This document shows positions 1 to 7,538 of a stretch of DNA of 64,000 nucleotides, in pieces. This DNA comes from Paraburkholderia mimosarum LMG 23256 = NBRC 106338. Its GTDB lineage: Bacteria; Pseudomonadota; Gammaproteobacteria; Burkholderiales; Burkholderiaceae. Within the stretch, counting starts at the first letter, position 1, and each line of letters opens with the position of its first letter. Made by a program: the position numbers and the translations under genes. The stretch is taken from NCBI RefSeq assembly GCF_000739815.1, contig NZ_BBJJ01000022.1, positions 60,612-124,611 on the forward strand. Direction: 5' to 3'. Under the pieces are notes generated by a model. That model ran no database searches. It was given only the letters and a program-made list of their open reading frames with translations, and was not told the DNA's origin.

Positions 1-930
1 CAGCACGGTTGCCGGGCCATCGGCGGGCATCTTGCCGTCCGCCGTGTACATCGGCAGCGACGCCTTCAGCGCGCTCACGTATAGCGCCTTGTCCTTTTGA
101 TAATCGGCGGGCATTTTGTCGGCGATTTCTTCGGCGCTATGCGTATGAATGAACTGCATGGTGCGCACGAATGCATGGGCGAGCTTCGCCGCCTGTTCCT
201 TGTGCGAGGCCGCCCACGCATCCTGGACATAAAGGCTTGCCGCCGGATAGGTGCCGCCGAGCGCGGCGCGCGTGCCTTCGAGCGTGCGCATGTCGACGAG
301 CACCTTGGCATCGCCGCTCTTTTGCAGCGCGGAGACGGTGGGCTCGGTGGTCATGCCCGCATCGATGCGCCCTTGCTTGATAGCCGCGATGAAGCTCGCG
401 TCCGCGCCGACCGGCAACATGCTGTAGTCGCTCGAGCCAAGCCCATGCTGGCCCGCGAGGTACTGCGTGAGAAAGCTGGTCGACGAGCCGAGCCCGGTCA
501 CGCCGAGCGTCTTGCCTTTGACGTCGGCCATGGACTTGATCGTGTCGGCGGCCTTCGACGACACCATCTCCACTTCGCCCGGCACCTGGCCGAACACGAC
601 GATCGCCTTGACGTCTTTACCCTTGGTTTGCAGATCGATGGTGTGATCGTAGAAGCCGACGACCCCTTGCACGGCGCCCGCGAGCAGTTCGTTCTCCGCA
701 TCCACGCCGGCAGGCTGCGACAGCAGCTCGACGTTCAACCCTTCGTCCTTGAAGTAGCCGAGTTGCTCGGTCAGGCGCGCGGGCAGGTAAATGAGCTTGG
801 TGATCCCGCCCACCATGATGGTGATTTTCTCGCCGCTTGCATCGGCCGCGTGCGCGCCCTGAGTCGCGAGGGTAAACAGCAGGCCACAAGCGAGCGCCAC
901 ATGGCGCAACGCGCGAAAACTGGGTTGCAT
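1..930 (-). CDS. NitT/TauT-type ABC transporter substrate-binding protein (3' end beyond window)
   Basis: Reading leftwards from an ATG at 928-930, the frame is open for 310 codons to the window edge, so the C-terminus is missing. The N-terminus is a Sec signal peptide ending near AHA, then a periplasmic SsuA/ThiY-like fold: KITIMVGGITKLIYLPA at the start of the mature domain, a GVTGLGSSTSFLTQYLA stretch typical of the second lobe, and a DAGMTTEPTVSAL segment. Proteins of this family capture nitrate, sulfonate, pyrimidine precursors or aromatic acids for an ABC importer. The ligand cannot be read from the sequence, and the permease and ATPase genes would lie to the left. No gene lies close upstream on the same strand, so it is probably the first gene of its operon. 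Confidence 0.85.
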   Translation of the reverse strand, partial: MQPSFRALRHVALACGLLFTLATQGAHAADASGEKITIMVGGITKLIYLPARLTEQLGYFKDEGLNVELLSQPAGVDAENELLAGAVQGVVGFYDHTIDLQTKGKDVKAIVVFGQVPGEVEMVSSKAADTIKSMADVKGKTLGVTGLGSSTSFLTQYLAGQHGLGSSDYSMLPVGADASFIAAIKQGRIDAGMTTEPTVSALQKSGDAKVLVDMRTLEGTRAALGGTYPAASLYVQDAWAASHKEQAAKLAHAFVRTMQFIHTHSAEEIADKMPADYQKDKALYVSALKASLPMYTADGKMPADGPATVL

Positions 931-1091
931 CGACTGTCTCCGTTTGATTGGGCCGGCTGCACGACGCTGCCCGCCTCGATTGAATGGGAGGATTCTAGTG
1001 ATCCCAACCCTTCCCGAAGCTTTCGCGGATCATGCCGGTGCATACGGGATTTCCATGATCCGGCTTGCGATGCGCCGGTTTTTTCGAGGCT

Positions 1092-1112
1092 GAATAAAAG
1101 TCGCTTTTATTC
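1092..1112. promoter_or_regulatory. Perfect A/T-rich inverted repeat, candidate operator
   Basis: GAATAAAAG and CTTTTATTC flank a 3-base spacer, giving 9-base perfect arms. It lies about 160 bases upstream of the substrate-binding protein start, in DNA that is otherwise GC-rich. It could be an operator for that gene or a factor-independent terminator relic. No T-run follows. Confidence 0.4.
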
Positions 1113-1230
1113 GGGGCTGGCGGTTCACGGACTCAGCACGGAAAAAATATGAAGAAAATCGCGCATCGACTCGGCGCGAACACCACGGCTGCGGCCGATT
1201 AGCACAGAGCCAGAACGCCGGGGCGCGCTA

Positions 1231-1533
1231 TTCGGTGCGCTCGTCAGCCTCGAGCGCGCGGTCGCCCTGCAGCGGGGGATTTATCTGCTGGCTTCAGCCA
1301 GCGCGATCGCGCGCGGGTATCGTGCTGATCGCCGGCGCGGCGCGTGTGGCCGCGCAATCGCTGCTCGTCGTGGGGCGAGCGTCGCGCTCGTCGCCAGGAT
1401 GCAGGTGGTACGCAAGCAAATGGCCCTCCATCTGGCCGTGCTCGCGCTCGCCGTGCTTCGCTGGTGGTTCGGCAATCTCACCTCGATCGTCACGGGTGAT
1501 GTCCTCGCATGCGTGCCGAGCTGGCTCGCTTAA
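1231..1533 (+). pseudogene. Possible decayed membrane-protein gene (frameshifted remnant)
   Basis: Three hydrophobic peptides line up here but alternate between frames. From 1231 the first frame reads FGALVSLERAVAL and QRGIYLLASASAIA. From about 1316 the second frame reads GIVLIAGAARVAAQSLLVVG. From about 1375 the first frame resumes with ASVALVARMQ, MALHLAVLALAVLRWWFGN and PSWLA before a TAA at 1531. Two compensating indels would join them into one polytopic membrane protein. The peptides recall, from memory only, a family of small proteobacterial membrane proteins with an SLERAVALG motif. No start codon with a ribosome-binding site is visible and the C-terminal half is gone. The stretch from 1534 to 1833 holds nothing I recognise. 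Confidence 0.35.
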
Positions 1534-1833
1534 GGCAGCGAGGTGCGCGCAGACGGAAACTGGCATCGGCGCGCACTCGGTGGCCGCGCGGCAATGATCA
1601 TCGCGGCGATCAACGTCGAGCTGTCGACTCCTGTGAGCCATAGTGCGGATCTCAGGATCCGCTATTCCACCGGGATCGGACTTGCCCCACAACCTGCTCT
1701 CGTTCAGACCAGCGCGTCGATGTGCGCGATGCGCGCAAACACATCGTTGCCGATTCGCTCGATATATGAGCCTGATCGGCGACGGAAGAGGCCGCTGGGA
1801 TATCGACTGTTCTGCCGAGGGTCGTGCGGCCGC

Positions 1834-2811
1834 TCATTGCAGCGACTCCGCAAGCCGGAAGCCCAAGACGTTGATGTCACGCGGGTACCGGCCGTGCCGG
1901 CGCGCGCAGCGCGCTAGATCGCCAAAGCGCGTGAAGCTGCCGCCCCGCGCCACGCGATACGGGCCCTGCGAAAGCACGAGGTCGTCGTCGACCGGTGCGC
2001 CGCCGGGGTAAGGCCGGTAGTCATCCGCCACGTATTCCTCGACGTTACCCGCCATATCGTCGACCCCAAACGGGCTGCGCCCGTCCGGGAAGATGCCAAC
2101 CGGCGTTGTGCCGAGCGGCCCGGCCTCGACCGTGTTCGCCGCTCGCGGATCGAACGCGTCGCCCCACGGGTACTCGTGTGCGCCACCCGAAGCCGCATAC
2201 TCCCACTCGGCCTCCAAAGGCAGCCGGAAGCGCCGCCCCGTCGCAGCGGAGAGCCACTGTGCGTAACGGTCGGCGGCTTCCGGGAGCACCGACCAAACGG
2301 GATGATTCGCCCTCTCGGCCGGATAGGCGCCGAACGTCCACGACGTCGGCAACAAAGCCAGGCCGGTGTGTTCCAGGAACAACCGGTATTCGAGATTTGT
2401 GACCGGGTAGCGCATCAGCGCGAACCGCGCGATCTGCGCGTCGTAACGTGGGCACTCCTTCGCAATCCACGGTTCGATCACACCGACGTCGCCCCACTGC
2501 TCGACGACCCGGTTCACCTCATCGTGAGACAAGCCGAGTGTCGCGTGGGCGGCAGGGATCGTGACCATGTACGGATCGAACGGCCGGATGCGCGGATCGC
2601 CAACGAGACCGAGTAGCGTGCCAGCCGCGTAGCGCCGCTCGAATGGCTGCTGCGGATCCCCGGCAAACGCGGCGAGCTCGTCAGGCTCTGCCCGCAACAG
2701 TTCGCGATGTCTGGCCAGCAGGGTGGCAGGCAAGCGCGCGACGAACGTCTCGGGTAGCCCCATGGCTTCGCGGTCGCTCAGGCAGTTTGGATTGTCGGCG
2801 AGCATCGGCAT
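1834..2811 (-). CDS. toxD: ToxD-like protein, formylglycine-generating-enzyme (SUMF1) fold
   Basis: 325 residues. About residues 125-325 form an FGE-sulfatase domain: MRYPVTNLEYRLFLEHTG at the entry, RLPLEAEWEYAASGG, YPWGD, MAGNVEEYVAD, then ARGGSFTR and LGFRLA near the end. The N-terminal 120 residues are family-specific. In Burkholderia glumae the fourth toxoflavin gene, toxD, encodes a protein annotated with this fold, and the neighbours here are toxA-, toxB- and toxC-like, so I assign it as ToxD by fold and context. Its exact chemistry in azapteridine assembly is not something the sequence shows. A ribosome-binding site (aggag) lies about 13 bases before the ATG. The frame is intact, unlike toxB and toxC just upstream. 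Confidence 0.75.
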   Translation of the reverse strand: MPMLADNPNCLSDREAMGLPETFVARLPATLLARHRELLRAEPDELAAFAGDPQQPFERRYAAGTLLGLVGDPRIRPFDPYMVTIPAAHATLGLSHDEVNRVVEQWGDVGVIEPWIAKECPRYDAQIARFALMRYPVTNLEYRLFLEHTGLALLPTSWTFGAYPAERANHPVWSVLPEAADRYAQWLSAATGRRFRLPLEAEWEYAASGGAHEYPWGDAFDPRAANTVEAGPLGTTPVGIFPDGRSPFGVDDMAGNVEEYVADDYRPYPGGAPVDDDLVLSQGPYRVARGGSFTRFGDLARCARRHGRYPRDINVLGFRLAESLQ

Positions 2812-2868
2812 CTTTAGTCCGAACTCCTCTTGATCAGAACCGCCCGGCTCGCGGCACGCGGGGCAGAT

Positions 2869-3153
2869 TCAACGCGTCGCTTGCGCGGCAACCTGGTAGA
2901 CGCGCCCATCGTACGAACTTGCGAGGAAAAGGCCCGCGTTCAGATCGTAGGCCAGCGACGACACGCCCGCGATCGTTAGACGCTCGTCGGCGCACCACCG
3001 CGACTCGCGCCGGTCGTAGATCGTCACGCGTCCGTTGTAACTGCCGGTCGCGACGAAGCGGCCGTCATCGCTCGAGCAGACGCACTTGACCGAATGCGTG
3101 TGCGGCGTCACCAGCACTTCGCAGCGCTGCTCGGGCGACCAGATCCGTGCGCG
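2869..3153 (-). pseudogene. toxC: 3' remnant of a ToxC-like WD40-repeat gene
   Basis: About 95 codons of WD40-like sequence remain, readable as RIWSPEQRCEVLVTPHTHSV, then FVATGSYNGRVTIYD and LFLASSYDGRVYQVA, which are the last two propeller blades. ToxC of toxoflavin clusters is a WD-repeat protein of several hundred residues, so most of the gene is missing. The upstream edge of the homology abuts toxB-like sequence at about 3147-3153, and the two parts are in different frames. The remnant could be translated only by frameshifting. Its stop is 57 bases before the toxD start, the normal operon order B-C-D. Confidence 0.7.
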
Positions 3154-3584
3154 GCGACGCGGAAGTCGCGCGGGTCGTCGGGGAAATTCAGCGCGCGATT
3201 CGCGGCGAACGTGTCGAGGCCATTCACGATCTGCAAGCGGTACGCTTCGAGCTTGTTGTAGAGGCCAATGCCCCGCCCCTCCTGGCGCAGGTACAGCAGA
3301 ATGCCGCCGCACGCACCGAAGTGCATGATCGCCTCGTTCAGTTGCTCGCCGCAGTCGCAACGCGCTGAGCCGAACACGTCGCCGGTCAGGCACTCCGAAT
3401 GCACGCGCACGTGGGGCACCGCACCGGATGGACCAAACACGAGCGCGAGGTGCTCGGCGTTATCGCACAGCCCCGAAAACGTCACCATTTCGGGTTCGAA
3501 GCGGACCTTGCCGGCTCGCGGACGGATGGGCACTTTCACGCGGGTTCGTACGGACACGCCGCGTTCAATATCGGAAATTTTCAT
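3108..3584 (-). pseudogene. toxB: ToxB-like GTP cyclohydrolase II, truncated by deletion
   Basis: The frame from the ATG at 3582-3584 encodes 158 residues, against roughly 200 for GTP cyclohydrolase II. Zinc ligands are present (C65, C76, C78 in CLTGDVFGSARCDC) and so is the loop QEGRGIGL (101-108). Homology stops after DPRDFRVAA (about residue 145). The last 13 residues are out-of-frame WD40 coding sequence ending at a TGA at 3108. The lost C-terminal segment normally contributes to the GTP-binding site, so activity is doubtful. GTP cyclohydrolase II makes the pyrimidine precursor shared by riboflavin and toxoflavin. The start lies 104 bases downstream of the toxA stop, and the ribosome-binding site is weak. 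Confidence 0.75.
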
Positions 3585-3688
3585 GTACGTCGCCTGACAG
3601 TCGAAGTCGGAAGGAAAGACGCGTTCGGCTGGCGCCGCTGCGCATCGAACGCCGCGAAACCGGGCCGCCAACCGGTGCGTGCTGCGCG

Positions 3689-4426
3689 TCAGCGCTGGCA
3701 CACGAGCCCGGTTTGCAGGCAGTTGGACTGGAACACGGACCAGAAACCGACTGGTCGCGCCGCGATATCGGATAACGCAAGCAATGGCTTCTGCCAGTAA
3801 AACGTCATAAAGCCCGCCGCCAGAATGGCACGCTCGTATTCGGCCCGGCTCCAGCGATAAAAAGTGAATGCGCTGGGCGGCTGGGTGACGAACTGTGCAT
3901 CGTGACGAAAGCCTCCGCGCCATGGCGTTTCATTGCGCACGTCCACGCCGTAACGTTCGAAATTACCCTTTTCGAGCGAAAAATCGGGATCAACGGTATA
4001 GGCGACGAGTTTCCCATCCGGTTTCAGATTCGCCGCAGCAGCGCGAAACATTTTCGCCAGATCCTCCGGCGATTCAGCATAATTGAATAACCATGCAGCA
4101 TTCACCAAATCGAATTCGCCGAGTATTTTCATTTCCGCGACGTTGTGGACGTGGAAAATCAACGGTTCGCCGTATTTTTTTGATTCCGCGCGCGCGAGTT
4201 CGATCATTCGTGCCGAAATGTCCACGCCTACGACCTGAACTGCGCCGCGCCGATACAACGCGCGGCTAAAATAGCCGAAACCGCAGGCGAGGTCGAGCAC
4301 CTTCAGCCCGGCGACATTGCCTGTCATATGGAAAATCGTGCGCTCCTCGACCGCCCTCTGCGCTGCTGTCTGCGTGAAGTCCTCGAACCGCTCGCCGATG
4401 GAGTCGTAACGAATTAGCGTGCTCAT
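3689..4426 (-). CDS. toxA: ToxA-like SAM-dependent N-methyltransferase
   Basis: 245 residues, a class I methyltransferase with motif I VLDLACGFGYF at 43-53, the acidic ribose ligand in VVGVDIS, and VNAAWLFNYAESPEDLAKMF. The C-terminal FWSVFQSNCLQTGLVC and the central DPDFSLEKGNFERYGVDV closely match my recollection of Burkholderia glumae ToxA, which places the two N-methyl groups of toxoflavin. The length is the same as that of ToxA. The strong ribosome-binding site (aggagggg) is 5-12 bases before the ATG. It would be the first gene of a toxABCD operon, preceded by a 378-base A/T-rich leader and a LysR regulator. With toxB and toxC broken, its usual substrate may not be made. Confidence 0.82.
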   Translation of the reverse strand: MSTLIRYDSIGERFEDFTQTAAQRAVEERTIFHMTGNVAGLKVLDLACGFGYFSRALYRRGAVQVVGVDISARMIELARAESKKYGEPLIFHVHNVAEMKILGEFDLVNAAWLFNYAESPEDLAKMFRAAAANLKPDGKLVAYTVDPDFSLEKGNFERYGVDVRNETPWRGGFRHDAQFVTQPPSAFTFYRWSRAEYERAILAAGFMTFYWQKPLLALSDIAARPVGFWSVFQSNCLQTGLVCQR

Positions 4427-4804
4427 CGAGCCCCTCCTACTGTTGAGATTCGGATTCCGGCTATCCCGCTTTCGAACCCAGCCTTCACGAATCCGGTTTC
4501 CGACGGCGAAGGGCCAGATGACTCTTTGACATCTCTCACTGATGCGGTTTATTTAAACGACAAATACCGCTCGCGCAAATCATGAAATTGATCTTTCCGC
4601 CGGTGTGGTTGGCTCTGGTTTTGAAACGAGTATATGCAGGCAATTGAAAGCAAGAAAATTCTTTGCGCGAATTCGGATTATTCGGAGGAGGAATGGCCGG
4701 AGCGGGGCATCTAAAGGAGATATGAACGGTATGGCAATACCAGCAAGGCAGACGGCCAAACGCCACCGCCGGACTGCTGCACACGCCCGGCGGCCCGCCA
4801 AACT
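4427..4804. promoter_or_regulatory. A/T-rich promoter region of the toxA-like gene
   Basis: No gene is seen in these 378 bases. The middle (about 4540-4700) is clearly poorer in GC than the flanks and holds short inverted repeats such as GTTTA-TT-TAAAC near 4556 and AAGAA-AA-TTCTT near 4650, the kind of sequence in which LysR sites (T-N11-A) and promoters are found. Toxoflavin operons are activated by the LysR protein ToxR with toxoflavin as co-inducer. I cannot pick the exact operator. Confidence 0.5.
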
Positions 4805-5722
4805 TCAGTGCGCCCGCACGAGACGCGCAACAACACCGCGAAGCCAGCGATGCGCAGGGTCATTGTGCCGGCGCTCGTGCCACAGATAGCGGAACTCGAA
4901 CGACTCGATTGCGAACGGCGGGTCGAACACACGCAGGCTGCTGCCGTGGACGCGTTCGAAGTCCCCATGATCGAGATTGCGGCGGGCGACGGTGAGGATC
5001 AGATCGGTGCCGGCAATCAGCTCGTTGGCGACGCCCCAGTGCGGAAGGATCACCGCGATGCGCCTGTGGCGTTTCAGTCCCGCTAGTGCGCGGTCGATTT
5101 CGTTGTCCATTCCATCTCGCATGGCGACGAGCGCGTGGGGCCGTTCGAGCCACACGTCGAGCGCGAGGCCGCCCGACGGCGGCAGGCTCGCCGCGTCGGC
5201 CACGCAGGCGAACGACTCCACGAACAGTGTCTTCGTATGCAGACCCAACGGCGGCGCCGGGAACACGCCGAGTGCGAGATCGATCTCGCCGTCGAGCACC
5301 TGCGTCTGCATGGTTTCCCGGGTGGCCTGACCGACGGCGATGTCGACGCCCGGCGCCCGCTGGCGCAGCAGCCGCACGAGCGGGGGCAGCACGACACGCG
5401 CGCCGTAATCCGACATGGCGAGACGGAACGTCTGCTGTGCCTCCAACGGCTCGAAGCGAGGTGGTTCCAGCAGCGCGCGGAGTTGGTGCAGCACCTCGGA
5501 AAGCGGCTGCATCAGCTCCGTCGCGCGAGGCGTCAATTCGAGCCCGACACCGGCGCGCACGAGCAACGGGTCGTTGAAGATCCTGCGCAAGTGCGCAAGC
5601 GCATGACTGATCGCGGGCTGGCTCTTGTTCAGCCGCGTGGCCGTCCGCGAGATGTGCTTCTCGATCAACAATGCGTGCAGTGTCACCAGAAGATTCAAAT
5701 CGACTTGTTTCAGCTTATCCAT
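4805..5722 (-). CDS. LysR-family regulator, ToxR-like
   Basis: 305 residues. The N-terminal winged helix-turn-helix runs from DLNLLVTLHALLIEKHISRT through SQPAISHALAHLRRIF to DPLLVRAG. The rest is a periplasmic-binding-type effector domain (FRLAMSDYGARVVLPPLVRLL onwards). It lies directly upstream of the toxA-like gene on the same strand and divergent from the export genes, as expected for ToxR, the LysR activator of toxoflavin synthesis and export. The DLNLL..HALL..H start is shared with NodD/PcpR-type LysR proteins, so identity rests mainly on context. The gene is full length with no visible defect. Effector and targets are inferred. Confidence 0.7.
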   Translation of the reverse strand: MDKLKQVDLNLLVTLHALLIEKHISRTATRLNKSQPAISHALAHLRRIFNDPLLVRAGVGLELTPRATELMQPLSEVLHQLRALLEPPRFEPLEAQQTFRLAMSDYGARVVLPPLVRLLRQRAPGVDIAVGQATRETMQTQVLDGEIDLALGVFPAPPLGLHTKTLFVESFACVADAASLPPSGGLALDVWLERPHALVAMRDGMDNEIDRALAGLKRHRRIAVILPHWGVANELIAGTDLILTVARRNLDHGDFERVHGSSLRVFDPPFAIESFEFRYLWHERRHNDPAHRWLRGVVARLVRAH

Positions 5723-5723
5723 T

Positions 5724-5769
5724 ATTCGTTGAAAGAATGGTAGATATGCTAATCACGAATTTTAATTCG
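5724..5769. promoter_or_regulatory. Inverted repeats in the divergent toxR-like/export promoter
   Basis: ATTC-N7-GAAT (5724-5738) overlaps the area just before the regulator start, and CGAATT-TT-AATTCG (5756-5769) lies 57 bases before the start of the export operon. Both have the dyad form of LysR sites. They sit in a 103-base divergent spacer. Confidence 0.4.
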
Positions 5770-5825
5770 AAGAACTAATATATGAGAATCGGCATGGATC
5801 ACCAACAAGAAACCGGAGGTATTCC

Positions 5826-6392
5826 GTGCATATCACTCAGTCCTTGTCCGGCATCATGCTGGGAGGCGCGGCGGTGGCGGCCGGCGCGCTCGTCCCGTTG
5901 CAGGCCGGCAGCAACGCTGCCCTCGGCCGCGCGCTCGGTCATCCGCTGTGGGCAACGCTCGTGTCGCTCTGCGTCAGCCTCGTCGCCGTGGCGCCGGTGC
6001 TCTTCGCGACGCACGCCCATGCGCCGTTCGTTCGCGATGCACTGCGCATGCCGCCGTGGATCTGGTTCGGCGGCATCGCGGGCGTGATCTACATCACCGC
6101 CGCGCTGATGCTCACGCCGCGTCTGGGCGCGACATCGTTCATCGTCTGCGTGATCGCCGGCCAGATGCTCACCTCGCTGCTGATCGATCATTTCGGCGTC
6201 ATGGGCCTGCCCGTGAGGCATGCCACCCTTGGCCGCATCGCGGGCGTGCTGCTGATCGCCGGGGGCATGCTGATCGTTCAGTGGTCTACGACCGCGGCCA
6301 ATGTTCGCGCGAGGCAGGCATCCGCAGCGGAGCGAGGCGAGGCCGCGGAGACGGCGGCCGCGCAGGTGCCGCAGCCCGCTCGGCGCTCGTGA
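5826..6392 (+). CDS. DMT-family (YdcZ/DUF606) inner-membrane protein, first gene of export operon
   Basis: 188 residues from a GTG start chosen because ggaggt lies 6-11 bases before it. Five hydrophobic segments are visible: GGAAVAAGALVPLQAGSNAALGR, the segment around LWATLVSLCVSLVAVAPV, IWFGGIAGVIYITAALML, TSFIVCVIAGQMLTSLLI and IAGVLLIAGGMLIV. The QAGSNAALGR motif is typical of the YdcZ/DUF606 half-size transporters. The polar C-terminal 30 residues are Ala/Arg-rich. It is followed 12 bases later by the RND adaptor gene. In B. glumae the export operon toxFGHI begins with a membrane protein before the RND components. Equating this gene with toxF is from memory and context. Confidence 0.75.
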   Translation: MHITQSLSGIMLGGAAVAAGALVPLQAGSNAALGRALGHPLWATLVSLCVSLVAVAPVLFATHAHAPFVRDALRMPPWIWFGGIAGVIYITAALMLTPRLGATSFIVCVIAGQMLTSLLIDHFGVMGLPVRHATLGRIAGVLLIAGGMLIVQWSTTAANVRARQASAAERGEAAETAAAQVPQPARRS

Positions 6393-6404
6393 TACGAGCC
6401 GCGC

Positions 6405-7538
6405 ATGACAGTCCTGTCCCGCTGGCGCGCGCGGATGCGCGCCGCCCGGCCGCTCGCGCTGGCGGTCGTCGCACTGGCCGCTGTTTTCGGCAGTTTCGTG
6501 CTGTGGCGGCACGCGCGCGACGTGCCCGTGCACGAGGCTCCGCCCCCCGCCCCACCGCTCACGGTCGCGGCCACCGTTGCGCGGACCGGCATGGAATCGG
6601 TCACGCTCGACGCAATCGGCACGCTCGCGGCGGTCCGGCAGGTCACGCTCGCGCCGGAGGTCGCCGGGCGCGTGACGGGCATCGAATTCGAGCCGGGCAC
6701 GGCGGTCGCCGAAGGCGCGCGGCTCGTGCAGCTCTACGATGCACCGGAACGCGCGCGGCTCGCGAGTCTGCAAGCGAGGGCGGCCTACGCGAAAACGCAG
6801 CTCCAGCGCTCACAAACGCTGGTGCCGATGGGTGCGGAATCGCGCCGGGCGCTCGATGAGCATCGGTTCGATTTCGCAGCGACCACCGCCGACGCCCGGC
6901 AAGTCCAGGCCGTGATCACGCAGAAAAGCGTGCGTGCGCCGTTCAGCGGCGAGATCGGCTTGCGGCGCGTGAACGTCGGGCAGTATGTGAACGCGGGCGA
7001 CCCCATAGCGACGCTGACAGACCTGGATACGTTGCACGTGAATTTCGCCTTGCCGCAAAAGCACCTCGGGCAACTACGTCCCGGCTCGCGCGTGCGCGTC
7101 GCGACCGACGCGTTTCCCGGCCGCCTGTTCGACGCCCGCGTCACCGCGCTCGAACCGCATGTCGACGAGCGTACGCGCAGCGTGAGCGTTCAGGCCACGC
7201 TGAGCAATCCAAACCATCTGTTACGCCCCGGCATGTATGCCCAGGTCAGGCTCGAACTGCCGCCCCGGCACGACGTGCTCACGGTACCCGATACTGCGGT
7301 GCAGACCTCGCAGGACGGCGAAACGGTTGCCGTCGTCGAGCACGCAAACCGCAACGGCGTCGGCACAGTCGCGATTCGCCGCATCCAGACCGGTGCGCGT
7401 CGCGATGACCGCGTGGCGGTGCTCGACGGTCTGCGTCCCGGTGAAGTCATCGTGACGTCCGGCCAGTTGCGCGTCGCGCCGGGCATGCGCGTGAAGATCG
7501 CACTCGACGGCGCTACGCCGCCGGAGCGGCCGCAATGA
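6405..7538 (+). CDS. RND efflux periplasmic adaptor (membrane fusion protein)
   Basis: 377 residues. A membrane anchor (LALAVVALAAVFGSFVLW, about 16-33) is followed by a lipoyl-like half (VTLAPEVAGRVTGIEFEPGTAV), a short alpha-hairpin, the second lipoyl half (VRAPFSGEIGLRRVNVGQYV), a beta-barrel domain and a membrane-proximal domain (GLRPGEVIVTSGQLRVAPGM). It bridges an inner-membrane RND pump to an outer-membrane channel. The stop overlaps the pump start as ATGA, so the two are translationally coupled. Position between the DMT gene and the pump makes it the toxG counterpart. Substrate specificity cannot be read from the sequence. Confidence 0.88.
   Translation: MTVLSRWRARMRAARPLALAVVALAAVFGSFVLWRHARDVPVHEAPPPAPPLTVAATVARTGMESVTLDAIGTLAAVRQVTLAPEVAGRVTGIEFEPGTAVAEGARLVQLYDAPERARLASLQARAAYAKTQLQRSQTLVPMGAESRRALDEHRFDFAATTADARQVQAVITQKSVRAPFSGEIGLRRVNVGQYVNAGDPIATLTDLDTLHVNFALPQKHLGQLRPGSRVRVATDAFPGRLFDARVTALEPHVDERTRSVSVQATLSNPNHLLRPGMYAQVRLELPPRHDVLTVPDTAVQTSQDGETVAVVEHANRNGVGTVAIRRIQTGARRDDRVAVLDGLRPGEVIVTSGQLRVAPGMRVKIALDGATPPERPQ

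Noticed and set aside
4805..5722. Assigning the symbol toxR
   Set aside because: Position and length fit, but LysR proteins of this subgroup are too similar to one another to name without alignment.
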